A stretch of 7,670 bases of DNA from Prevotellaceae bacterium UBA1746 (GTDB taxonomy: Bacteria; Bacteroidota; Bacteroidia; Bacteroidales; Bacteroidaceae), in the NCBI GenBank assembly GCA_905369775.1, contig CAJPJR010000088.1, forward strand, positions 1-7,670, written 5' to 3'. A program made the position numbers and the translations under genes. Under the pieces are notes generated by a model. It did no database searches. It was not told the DNA's origin and saw only the letters and a list, made by a program, of their open reading frames with translations. Below, one piece after another: positions 1 through 6,892 of this stretch. Each line of letters opens with the position of its first letter. The first letter of the stretch is position 1.

Positions 1-2
1 GT

Positions 3-398
3 TCCTATGTAGACTCCCCGCGCTCCGAACTTGAAGGGCAAATCAAGAAACAGATAGAATTCATTGCCACGTGCTTCGGAAGGGACGGGGTGAACATTTG
101 GCGCGAGATCTTTAATTACACCGGAATCAACCATATCGCAGCCAATCCCACCCTGTACTCAGCACAAAACATCCTAGATAAGTGTGTGCTGCCTTGCTTA
201 AGGGACGAGGTTCTAAAAGATGATTTCGAACTGTTCTGCGACATCGTTCCCAACTGGAGATCAGAGGTAAATCAACTGCTTTCAAATCATCCGTGGAAGA
301 CATACAACCAAGAGCAATTTGAAGCCAAATGTGACTCTCTGGTCGGAAAATCTTTCTCATACTTTGTAATCAAACAACTCAATAAGATATTAGCATGA
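3..398 (+). CDS. C-terminal part of an unrecognised protein (5' end outside window)
   Basis: I do not recognise this protein. The reading frame is open without a stop from position 3, so 131 residues are visible and the real start lies upstream of the window. The GTG at 90 is in frame and would begin a 102-residue protein, but the preceding 29 codons read as ordinary protein, so it is more likely an internal Val. The visible part is soluble in character, probably mostly helical, with no membrane segment. It has several Trp and Cys residues, and no catalytic motif I can name. The stop TGA overlaps the ATG of the next gene (ATGA at 395-398), which suggests translational coupling and a shared function with the coiled-coil membrane protein downstream. 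Base composition is modest (24/60 G+C at 301-360), well below thrA. That the frame is coding is fairly certain; its function is unknown. Confidence 0.75.
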   Translation, partial: SYVDSPRSELEGQIKKQIEFIATCFGRDGVNIWREIFNYTGINHIAANPTLYSAQNILDKCVLPCLRDEVLKDDFELFCDIVPNWRSEVNQLLSNHPWKTYNQEQFEAKCDSLVGKSFSYFVIKQLNKILA

Positions 399-1615
399 TC
401 AAAAACACTGCTATCGGAATAACCTTGGCGTTATTCTCTTTTCTGCTGGCTAATGGTAGCCAGTCAACCTCGCCTTTCGCCATTTTTATTGCGCTAGCTG
501 CGCTTGCTTTGGGGTGGTTTCTCTCGTATGAACAAGAGAAAAAGGCAGCACACATCAACGAACTTCGAAACCAGCACCTCGGAGCGCTGAACAAATTGTC
601 GGAACTCGAGGGCGAAAACACCCGCGCTATTCTCCAAAAACAGGAGGATTCTCTTAAATCCTTGGGGGATTTACTCAACGAAATACGGGGGTTGAAAGCC
701 GCACAAAAGCAGATGCACGAAACGAGTTCAGCAGAACAAAAGGCGCTGATGGGAGATCTCGCAGACAAACTCTCCTTCCATCTCACAGCGCACAGCGAGA
801 TGCTGGCCAAAAACATGAATGAGGCTCTGAGCAACAACACGGAAATCGTCAGAAGCTACACGGAAAAGCAGCTACAACTGAACACGAAATACGACGAGAA
901 CAACGAAGTGTTCCACAAAGTCACTGTATCTTTCCAGGAAGCCATCGCCTCCTACCGACAACTTTCTCAGGAACAGAAGAACGATTTTGACCGCGTTCGC
1001 GATAAGCTTGAGGCTGTAATCGAGCAGGTATCCGACAATCATCAGAAGTCTACCCAAGCAATGCTGACCTCCATCAGCCAAGTCAATACGAGCCTCTCCG
1101 AAACGATGACCCAAACCGGTGCTTACTTGAAGGACGTTGTCGGTGAAAACCGAGATGCAGTTAACCGGGTACTGGAAAATCTGATTGGACTATTCAAGCA
1201 ATCTCAAGAGGAATTGACTCAGAAGGTCGAAGAGCATCAAGTAAAGCTGCACGATGCATTGACCAAAACATACAACGACGTGGTGGAGAAGCAGGACGAA
1301 ACCTTCAACAACACCTCGACTCAGATCGAAGATGCTATCGGAGATTTGCGCCAAGCCGTCGATGATACCAACGAAAAGACTCGCGAACTTACCAGCACCA
1401 TCGGTAAAGTTCTGAGTGATCTCAGTCGCGACCTCGAAGAAAACATGAATGACTCAGCCCAAAAGTTCGAACGCCAGATCACGAAACTCAACACTGAGGT
1501 TCCCAAAGCTATCGAATCTTTGAAGGATGGACTGGCGAGCATCGCTCCTGAGTTCATGGACTATGAAGAGGAAAAGCAAATTATCAAACGTCTGGAAGCA
1601 CTATGCAAAATGTAG
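395..1615 (+). CDS. membrane-anchored long coiled-coil protein, unknown function
   Basis: A 406-residue protein of unknown family. Two hydrophobic segments (about residues 5-20 and 27-44) are joined by a short polar turn and followed by a charged stretch from Tyr45, which fits a membrane hairpin with both ends in the cytoplasm. Residues 45 to about 369 look like one long helical rod. There is no proline between Pro27 and Pro370, and the segment is rich in Glu, Lys, Gln, Asn, Thr and Ser with spaced Leu/Ile/Val. A short acidic tail (EEEK at 391-394) and a final helix follow. No nuclease, ATPase or methyl-accepting signalling motif is visible. The shape recalls the cytoplasmic tail of ZorA-like or chemoreceptor-like proteins, but the MotA-type membrane core of ZorA is absent, so this is only an architectural analogy. 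The start is fixed by the ATGA overlap with the upstream gene. The end overlaps the next gene by 13 bp. It probably works as a scaffold or sensor with its two neighbours; that is inference. Confidence 0.85.
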   Translation: MIKNTAIGITLALFSFLLANGSQSTSPFAIFIALAALALGWFLSYEQEKKAAHINELRNQHLGALNKLSELEGENTRAILQKQEDSLKSLGDLLNEIRGLKAAQKQMHETSSAEQKALMGDLADKLSFHLTAHSEMLAKNMNEALSNNTEIVRSYTEKQLQLNTKYDENNEVFHKVTVSFQEAIASYRQLSQEQKNDFDRVRDKLEAVIEQVSDNHQKSTQAMLTSISQVNTSLSETMTQTGAYLKDVVGENRDAVNRVLENLIGLFKQSQEELTQKVEEHQVKLHDALTKTYNDVVEKQDETFNNTSTQIEDAIGDLRQAVDDTNEKTRELTSTIGKVLSDLSRDLEENMNDSAQKFERQITKLNTEVPKAIESLKDGLASIAPEFMDYEEEKQIIKRLEALCKM

Positions 1616-1854
1616 ACTCCTATCTTTCGTTCAATCACCAATCGTTCAGCCGATTCCTAAAGGAACTGTATGAAGGAAACAAAGGACGTCGTAGGATCAT
1701 TCGTTCCTTCAACGACCGTCGATATGCGAAGAGTTTAAACCACATTGAGGACTATATTCTCGTCGCCATGCAGCAATTGAACCTTGGAAATCGGAGAAGA
1801 GCTTACAGAATCTACTTGACACTCCATCTCTTGCAGAGGAAATTCGATCGATAA
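1603..1854 (+). CDS. small, strongly basic protein, unknown function
   Basis: An 83-residue protein that I cannot assign to a family. It carries 17 Lys/Arg against 7 Asp/Glu (net about +10), with Arg clusters at residues 29-31, 39-40 and 64-66. The rest is amphipathic and probably two or three helices (about 12-24, 41-60 and 65-80). There is no signal peptide or membrane segment. The charge would suit binding to nucleic acid, to acidic protein surfaces, or to the acidic end of the upstream coiled-coil protein; none of these is shown. Its ATG lies 13 bp inside the end of the coiled-coil gene in another frame, so translation is probably coupled. It is the last gene of the cluster; a strong hairpin follows after about 120 bp. 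Composition (26/60 G+C at 1741-1800) matches the two upstream genes rather than thrA. Confidence 0.7.
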   Translation: MQNVDSYLSFNHQSFSRFLKELYEGNKGRRRIIRSFNDRRYAKSLNHIEDYILVAMQQLNLGNRRRAYRIYLTLHLLQRKFDR

Positions 1855-1926
1855 GGGTTTCCCATGAAAAGAAAACCGAAGGAGAAAGGCCCTTGCCGAA
1901 CCATCTCCGAAACGTTTCGGTGAAAA

Positions 1927-1944
1927 AAGGGAGGACATTCCCTT
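1927..1944 (-). terminator. possible minus-strand intrinsic terminator
   Basis: Read on the minus strand, AAGGGA (1944-1939) pairs with TCCCTT (1932-1927) across a 6-nt loop, and a run of T follows at 1926-1923. This is the layout of a rho-independent terminator for leftward transcription. It would serve as a backup for thrA, behind the larger palindrome at 1973-2018. The stem is only 6 bp with two A-T pairs at its base, so it is moderate at best. Confidence 0.4.
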
Positions 1945-1972
1945 GTAAACGAAACAGGCCTACAGCTGTGAC

Positions 1973-2018
1973 ATAAACAAGAGACTGGGACTCAATTGAG
2001 TCCCAGTCTCTTGTTTAT
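1973..2018. terminator. perfect 46-bp palindrome, probable bidirectional terminator
   Basis: Two perfectly complementary 23-nt arms meet at CAATTG, centred between 1995 and 1996, with no mismatch from 1973 to 2018. The core GAGACTGGGACTC is followed on either side by TTGTTTAT, a modest T-rich tail in both directions. It lies between two converging genes, the 83-residue protein gene ending at 1854 and thrA ending at 2089, exactly where a shared bidirectional intrinsic terminator is expected. As RNA it would fold into a stem of about 21 bp with a 4-nt AAUU loop. A role as a protein-binding site is possible but nothing points to it. Confidence 0.8.
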
Positions 2019-2088
2019 ATCTGCTATGATTGTATTGCAGCAACGCAATTGCCATTCAAATCTCGTGCTTATCTGTCAAGGCAGGGCA

Positions 2089-4512
2089 TCAGATATTCGC
2101 CACGCGCATCACGTCGGCGAAGACACCGGCGGCGGTGACAGCGGCACCGGCGCCATAGCCGCGAATGATCATCGGGGTGTCGTAGCGGGAGGTGGTGAGG
2201 CAAATGATGTTGTTCGAGCCTTCGAGTTGGTAGAGCGGATGACCGACGGGAATCTCGCGCAGACCGACGTTGCCTTTGCCGTCTTTCCACTCGGCAACGT
2301 AGCGCCAGCATTTGCCTTCGGCCACTAAGCGCCGGCGTTCGCGCTCGAAAGCGGCATCGAGTTGCGGAAGTGCTGCCATAAAAGCTTCGGTGCTGCCTTC
2401 AAACAGTTCGGCCGGAAGGAAGGGTTCAATGGAGATGTCGGTGGTTTCGACGCGATAGCCGCTCTCGCGCGCCAAGATGGTGATTTTGCGCACCACATCC
2501 ATGCCACAAAGGTCCATGCGCGGATCGGGTTCGCTGTAGCCGTTGACCTGAGCCAAGCGCACGGCTTCAGAAAGCGGGACTTCGGCCGAGATTGTGTTGA
2601 AGACATAGTTGAGCGTACCCGACAAAACGGCCTCAATGCTCTTGATGCGGTCGCCGGAAGCGATGAGATCGCCGATGGTGCCGATGATGGGAAGGCCGGC
2701 CCCGACGTTGGTTTCGAAAAGGAACTTCACTCCACGCCGGCGCGCGGTATCTTTCAGTGCTGCATAGTCTTCGTAGGGGCCGGAAGCCGCCACTTTGTTG
2801 GCCGTGACCACGTGGACATTGTGCTCAAGGAGGGTGCGATAGTGCGCCGCCACGTCGGGCGAAGCCGTACAATCGACAAAGACGGCATTGAAAACATTGA
2901 GTTCGAGGATCCGATTCACCATGCGCTCGATGCCTCCCGGCTCATTGCTCTGGTCGAGTGTCGCACGATAGTCGGCGGGGTCTATGCCTGCCACGTCGTA
3001 AGTGGCTTTGCGGCGACCGCCCACGCCGACCAAGTTGAGGTTGAGTCCACGTTTTTCGCGCAACACGGGGTTTTGAGCGGCGAGCTGGCGGATGAGTTGA
3101 TCGCCCACGGTGCCGGTTCCGCAAATAAAGAGGTTGAGTTCTTCGCGATTGCCCATGAAGAAGGAATCGTGCAGGACGTTGAGTGCCTTGCGAAGCATGG
3201 AACGTTCGATGACAAACGAGACACTCATCTCGAGTGCGCCGAGTGCCACGGCGTTGACCCCGATGCCATTGCGGCCCAACACGGAAAAAAGTCGGCCGAC
3301 TGTGCCGGTGTGATGCCGAAGGTTCTCGCCCACGACGGCAACGGTGGACAATCCAGTGCGACAACCGGCGGGATTCATGGCGCCGGCGGCGATTTCGCGA
3401 GCGAACTCGGCATCGAGGATCTCGCAAGCGCGCTGGGCATCGGCGGGAGTCACGGCCAGAGAGGTGGAAGTTTCGGAGGCCGACTGCGCAACCATGAACA
3501 CGCTGATGCCGGCTTGGGCCAACGAGGCGAAAATGCGACGATTGACACCGACAACACCGACCATGGCCATGCCGCTCACCGTGACTAAGGCGGTGTCGGC
3601 TATCGAAGAGATGCCGCGAATGAGCCGCGAACTGGGGGCGGCATCGCGACGAATCACCGTGTGGCGGCCGGAGGGATTGAACGTGTTGCGCACCAAGATG
3701 GGGATGTTGCGCACACACACGGGAAAGATGGTGGGGGGATAGACCACTTTGGCACCAAAGTTACACAACTCGGTGGCTTCGTCGTAAGAGAGTTCGTCGA
3801 TGGTGAACGCCGTGGGGATCACTCGCGGATCGGCCGTCATGAAGCCATCGACATCGGTCCAGATTTCGAGCACATCTGCTCCGAGAGCTGCGGCGAGGAT
3901 GGCGGCAGTGTAGTCAGATCCGCCACGGCCGAGGTTGGTGGTGCGGCCGCTTTCCACGTCTGATGCGATGAAACCGCCCATCACCGTGAGGGGCGAGCTC
4001 GAAAGGTCGGCAGCGGCGATGGCCGCATGCGTGGTTTCGAAATCGACTCGGTGTTTTCCGCCTTCGGAGTGCGTGCGAATGAGGTTCCGCGAGTCGATAT
4101 GGCGCGCATTGAGCAGGGCAGCTACAATAGAAGAGGAGAGGCGTTCGCCGTAAGCCACGATGGCGTCGGCAGTTTTGGGCGTGAGTTCGCCGATGAGATG
4201 CACGCCTTGGAGGATTCGACTGAGCTCATCGAAGCAATTGGACACGCCTTGTAAACTTTCTTCTCGGCGATCGGGCGGCAAAACACTGCACACCATTTGG
4301 TCGTGGCGGGCATGGAGCTCGTCGAGCATCGGGAGATAATCGGCTGTGGGGTCGACGGCTTTTGCGGAGAGTGTGATGAGGCGATCGGTAACTCCGCCGA
4401 GGGCGGAAACAACTACGACGGCCGGCGCATCAAGCCGGTCGACAATCTGCTTAACCTGCAGCACGGCTTCGGGCGTGCCCACGGAGGTGCCGCCGAATTT
4501 GAGGACTTTCAT
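2089..4512 (-). CDS. thrA: bifunctional aspartokinase / homoserine dehydrogenase
   Basis: This cytoplasmic enzyme phosphorylates aspartate (aspartokinase, EC 2.7.2.4) and reduces aspartate semialdehyde to homoserine (homoserine dehydrogenase, EC 1.1.1.3), on the route to threonine and methionine. Its 807 residues are close to E. coli ThrA (820). The kinase domain (about 1-290) has KFGGTSVG at 5-12, YGERLSS at 121-127 and GRGGSD at 195-200. Two ACT domains (about 305-440) probably sense an end product such as threonine. The dehydrogenase (about 455-807) has the dinucleotide-binding GTGTVG at 465-470, ANKVA at 571-575 and the catalytic segment around 661-676. There, Glu661, Asp672 and Lys676 keep the spacing of Glu208, Asp219 and Lys223 in yeast homoserine dehydrogenase. 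The start is the usual family start (MKVLKFGG). No key residue looks missing. The gene begins 61 bp after the GHL10 gene and may be co-transcribed with it. A TAAGTTTC sequence in that gap resembles a -7 box but has no -33 partner. No thrB or thrC follows. Confidence 0.97.
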   Translation of the reverse strand: MKVLKFGGTSVGTPEAVLQVKQIVDRLDAPAVVVVSALGGVTDRLITLSAKAVDPTADYLPMLDELHARHDQMVCSVLPPDRREESLQGVSNCFDELSRILQGVHLIGELTPKTADAIVAYGERLSSSIVAALLNARHIDSRNLIRTHSEGGKHRVDFETTHAAIAAADLSSSPLTVMGGFIASDVESGRTTNLGRGGSDYTAAILAAALGADVLEIWTDVDGFMTADPRVIPTAFTIDELSYDEATELCNFGAKVVYPPTIFPVCVRNIPILVRNTFNPSGRHTVIRRDAAPSSRLIRGISSIADTALVTVSGMAMVGVVGVNRRIFASLAQAGISVFMVAQSASETSTSLAVTPADAQRACEILDAEFAREIAAGAMNPAGCRTGLSTVAVVGENLRHHTGTVGRLFSVLGRNGIGVNAVALGALEMSVSFVIERSMLRKALNVLHDSFFMGNREELNLFICGTGTVGDQLIRQLAAQNPVLREKRGLNLNLVGVGGRRKATYDVAGIDPADYRATLDQSNEPGGIERMVNRILELNVFNAVFVDCTASPDVAAHYRTLLEHNVHVVTANKVAASGPYEDYAALKDTARRRGVKFLFETNVGAGLPIIGTIGDLIASGDRIKSIEAVLSGTLNYVFNTISAEVPLSEAVRLAQVNGYSEPDPRMDLCGMDVVRKITILARESGYRVETTDISIEPFLPAELFEGSTEAFMAALPQLDAAFERERRRLVAEGKCWRYVAEWKDGKGNVGLREIPVGHPLYQLEGSNNIICLTTSRYDTPMIIRGYGAGAAVTAAGVFADVMRVANI

Positions 4513-4573
4513 CGCGGGGCTGTATTGAAATGAGAGAAGCGCGAAACTTAGCGACTGTAGAAAGGGGAGCCGG

Positions 4574-6076
4574 CTAGAGTTTCACTTTGATCTTTACGGG
4601 TTTGGACTCGTTCTGCAACCGATCCAGCGCGGTCACCACGAAAGTATATTTCTCCTTTCCAAAGTTGTAAGGGAGCTTATACATGGTTTCGGAGGTGACG
4701 GCAAAAATATGCGTGGAAGAACTGAGGTCGATCTTTTGGCCTTTGGGGAAACAATAGACGACATAGAACTTGGCAGCGTCCATTTCGGTCTTGGCTTTCG
4801 GCGGACTCCAGAAGAGATAGTAGCCGTCGGGCATCCACAGCGCCTCAAGTTTGCGGGGCTTCTTCGGCGGGGCGTCGTCGATGAAGGGCATGAGAGGTAC
4901 CAGCGCGGGCGTGAGATGGTAGTTGTTTTGCAACTCATAGGCGTAGTTGCCCTCGTTGCGCGCCACTGCGGCCGAATACCAGAGGACGTGCCCCTGGACG
5001 GAAGGGAAACTGCGCTCGAGTTCGAACTTGGCGTTCATTTGATTGACCGTTGGATTGTTGACATCAGGCGTAGTGACGGTACGAATCACGTCTTGGCCGA
5101 TGTAGATCGGACGCCCGGCGGCATGTTTGGCCCACCAACGCACGAGGCGGTCGTAGTCGGCCGTGGGATGTCCGATGGGCCAATAGAGCTGCGGGACGAC
5201 ATAGTCCACCCAGCCCTGACCAACCCAGAACAAGACGTCGGCATACAGGTCGTCGTAGTTTTGCAGCCCGCGGGTGTCACTGCCGGGCACGCTACCTCCG
5301 GACGAATTGTTGTGGTATATGCCAAAAGGAGATACGCCGAACTTGACCCAAGGTTTGATGCTGTGCACCGTGTTGTACAGCATTTTGATGAAGGTGTTCA
5401 CGTTGTATCGGCGCCAATCTGCGCGGTTGTTGAAGCCATTGCGGTTGGCGGCGTAGGTTGCATCGTCGGGAATGGGCAGACCTGCGGCGGGATAGGGATA
5501 GAAATAGTCGTCGATGTGCAAGCCGTCGACGTCGTAACGGCGCACAATATCGGCCGCCACATCGCAAATGTAGCGTTGGTTCTCAATCACACCGGGATCA
5601 AAAAGGATGAGCCCGTCATAAGAAAAAAAGCGGTCGGGGTGTAGCCAATAAGGATGGTTGGCGGCGAGCTCCTTCGTATCCTTGGTTTTGGCGCGGAAGG
5701 GATTGATCCAAGCGTGCAACTCCATGCCGCGGCGATGACACTCGCGTACCATCCATTCGAGTGGGTCCCATCCGGGATCTTGTCCCTGGCGCCCGGTGAG
5801 CCATCGGCTCCACGGCTCGTAACTGCTGCGATAGAGTGCGTCGGCCTCGGGGCGTACCTGGAACATCACGGCGTTGATGCCTGCCGCCTGGAGGACATCG
5901 AGCTGCTGCGTGAGGTTGGCTTGCATCTGTTCGCGGGTGAGTCCCATGAACTGGCCATTGACGCACTGAATCCAGGTGCCGCGCATTTCGCGCTTGGGTC
6001 CTTCAAGGGGGTTGGCGGCCGACGATCGGAATACAGCCGACAACAAAAGGAGGAGAAGGAGCAATATTTTTTTCAT
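4574..6076 (-). CDS. secreted GHL10 (DUF187)-family glycoside hydrolase with Fn3-like tail
   Basis: A 500-residue exported protein of the glycosyl hydrolase-like 10 family (YngK / E. coli DigH, formerly YddW). E. coli DigH cleaves glycan strands of peptidoglycan that lack stem peptides; the same role here is inferred. The signal peptide is at 1-20 (KK followed by a Leu run, likely cut near Ala20-Ala21). No lipobox Cys is present, so it is probably periplasmic, unlike lipoprotein DigH. The TIM-barrel-like domain (about 28-395) begins with MRGTWIQ at 31-37. It also has FQVRPEADALY at 72-82, HAWINPFRA at 121-129, DGLHIDDYFYPYP at 184-196 with acidic candidates Asp189/Asp190, KFGVSPFGIY at 245-254 and DYVVPQLYWP at 291-300. 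Residues about 405-500 form an Fn3-like beta domain. An upstream in-frame ATG at 6223 would add 49 residues before the signal peptide and was rejected. It is the first gene of the leftward unit with thrA, driven by the promoter at 6150-6181. Confidence 0.9.
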   Translation of the reverse strand: MKKILLLLLLLLSAVFRSSAANPLEGPKREMRGTWIQCVNGQFMGLTREQMQANLTQQLDVLQAAGINAVMFQVRPEADALYRSSYEPWSRWLTGRQGQDPGWDPLEWMVRECHRRGMELHAWINPFRAKTKDTKELAANHPYWLHPDRFFSYDGLILFDPGVIENQRYICDVAADIVRRYDVDGLHIDDYFYPYPAAGLPIPDDATYAANRNGFNNRADWRRYNVNTFIKMLYNTVHSIKPWVKFGVSPFGIYHNNSSGGSVPGSDTRGLQNYDDLYADVLFWVGQGWVDYVVPQLYWPIGHPTADYDRLVRWWAKHAAGRPIYIGQDVIRTVTTPDVNNPTVNQMNAKFELERSFPSVQGHVLWYSAAVARNEGNYAYELQNNYHLTPALVPLMPFIDDAPPKKPRKLEALWMPDGYYLFWSPPKAKTEMDAAKFYVVYCFPKGQKIDLSSSTHIFAVTSETMYKLPYNFGKEKYTFVVTALDRLQNESKPVKIKVKL

Positions 6077-6149
6077 TATGATCGAACTGGAGCTGAAAAG
6101 ACAATTGATGCGGAACGAGAACGGGGAAAGCGCGAGTCCTCGTCGCCTA

Positions 6150-6181
6150 CAAAAATACGACAATGCGCACAATTTCACAAC
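6150..6181 (-). promoter_or_regulatory. Bacteroidetes-type promoter for the GHL10 gene
   Basis: On the minus strand, TATTTTTG (6157-6150) matches the Bacteroidetes -7 consensus TAnnTTTG exactly. A GTTG (6181-6178), three of four bases of the -33 TTTG box, lies 20 nt upstream, within the usual 19-21 nt spacing. Transcription would start near 6143 and leave a leader of about 65-70 nt before the ATG at 6076. The location in the divergent intergenic region fits. It has not been tested, and AT-rich leaders give chance matches. Confidence 0.55.
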
Positions 6182-6303
6182 GCCTGTTGGCTGAAATACC
6201 TGCAAGCCCCCGTTTGTTTTCATATTTCAGCGGAGCGAAGAGAGTACATTGCGAAAATATCGCTAACTTCGCAACGTTTTTCACACTATCAACGCATCAT
6301 CTT

Positions 6304-6882
6304 ATGAGAAAAATCGCTTTGCTATGTCTCTTGCTGCTGTGTTTCTCCCAGCTGCGAGCGCAACTTTCTGCCATTTCAGTGGGTTGGGAACCGGCATTCC
6401 AAGGTTTCGGCATTTCGTTCGACCGACGCGTGGCTCCGAAATCGCATTGGGGCTTTCGAGTGGGAGCGGGTTTTACCAGCTTCGATCAGAAGAGTACAAA
6501 TAACTATCGGGAGAAAGGCGTCACGCTGCCGTTTGAAGTGAATTTCTTGGCGGGGGGCAAGCACCATAAGTTCGAAGCCGGCATGGGAACAACGGCGGCT
6601 TACATGTGGTATAGCTACGACGAATACAGCGAATGGAGCCACGATTTCGATTGCAGCGGCATGTATCGGCGCTCACAGCAGATAGATCATCGGTTTTCCA
6701 GCCACGAAATCGGAAAATTCAACCAGATTTTCTACCTTTCGGCCGGCTATCGTTTGCAGTTCGCCAAGGGTCCGGTGGTTCGCGCCGGATTCACGCTGCA
6801 CGATAACCTACATATAAACGAACTCATCGAAGATACCGACGACGTGTTCCACCCGTATCTTTCCATTGGTTACACGTTCTAA
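6304..6882 (+). CDS. small outer-membrane beta-barrel-like protein, copy 1
   Basis: A 192-residue exported protein. The signal peptide is at about 1-19 (RK, then a Leu-rich core, ending LRA with Gln20 as the likely first mature residue, typical of Bacteroidota). The mature part alternates hydrophobic and polar residues in short strands with Gly/Tyr/Phe/Trp and ends in Phe (SIGYTF), as in outer-membrane barrels. About 8 strands are plausible for this length; the substrate or role is unknown. Conserved blocks shared with the next gene are FDRRV...WGFRVG (39-54), LAGGKHHKFEAGMG (82-95) and AGYRLQ...VVRAG (147-162). The ATG at 6304 was chosen because the signal peptide starts there; the in-frame ATG at 6163 would place 47 unlikely residues in front and cross the divergent promoter. 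A TAACTTCG at 6264-6271 is a weak -7 candidate without a clear -33 box. Confidence 0.8.
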   Translation: MRKIALLCLLLLCFSQLRAQLSAISVGWEPAFQGFGISFDRRVAPKSHWGFRVGAGFTSFDQKSTNNYREKGVTLPFEVNFLAGGKHHKFEAGMGTTAAYMWYSYDEYSEWSHDFDCSGMYRRSQQIDHRFSSHEIGKFNQIFYLSAGYRLQFAKGPVVRAGFTLHDNLHINELIEDTDDVFHPYLSIGYTF

Positions 6883-6892
6883 GCGCATCAAC

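Noticed and set aside
395..1615. Assignment of the coiled-coil protein as ZorA (Zorya defence) or RmuC
   Set aside because: The MotA-like membrane core of ZorA and the nuclease domain of RmuC are both absent; only the general anchor-plus-rod shape is shared.
1907..1920. 14-bp palindrome CCGAAACGTTTCGG
   Set aside because: Arms of only 7 bp are followed by A rather than T on the plus strand, so it is no terminator for the left operon. It could be an operator, but there is no second copy or regulator nearby.
1864..1923. 19-codon open frame after the 83-residue protein gene
   Set aside because: It is too short, has no supporting context, and lies in an intergenic region with hairpins; nothing suggests translation.
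2362..3588. Long plus-strand open frame (408 codons) antisense to thrA
   Set aside because: It lies wholly inside thrA, whose full set of kinase and dehydrogenase motifs is intact. The GC-rich sequence makes stop codons rare on the opposite strand, and the translation has no recognisable domain.
4709..5644. Plus-strand open frame of 311 codons antisense to the GHL10 gene
   Set aside because: It is a shadow of a well-supported gene in GC-rich DNA, with no signal or motif of its own. The same holds for 5654-6307.
6077..6223. Upstream extension of the GHL10 protein to ATG 6223
   Set aside because: It would put 49 residues with no export character in front of a perfect signal peptide and would cover the likely promoter at 6150-6181.
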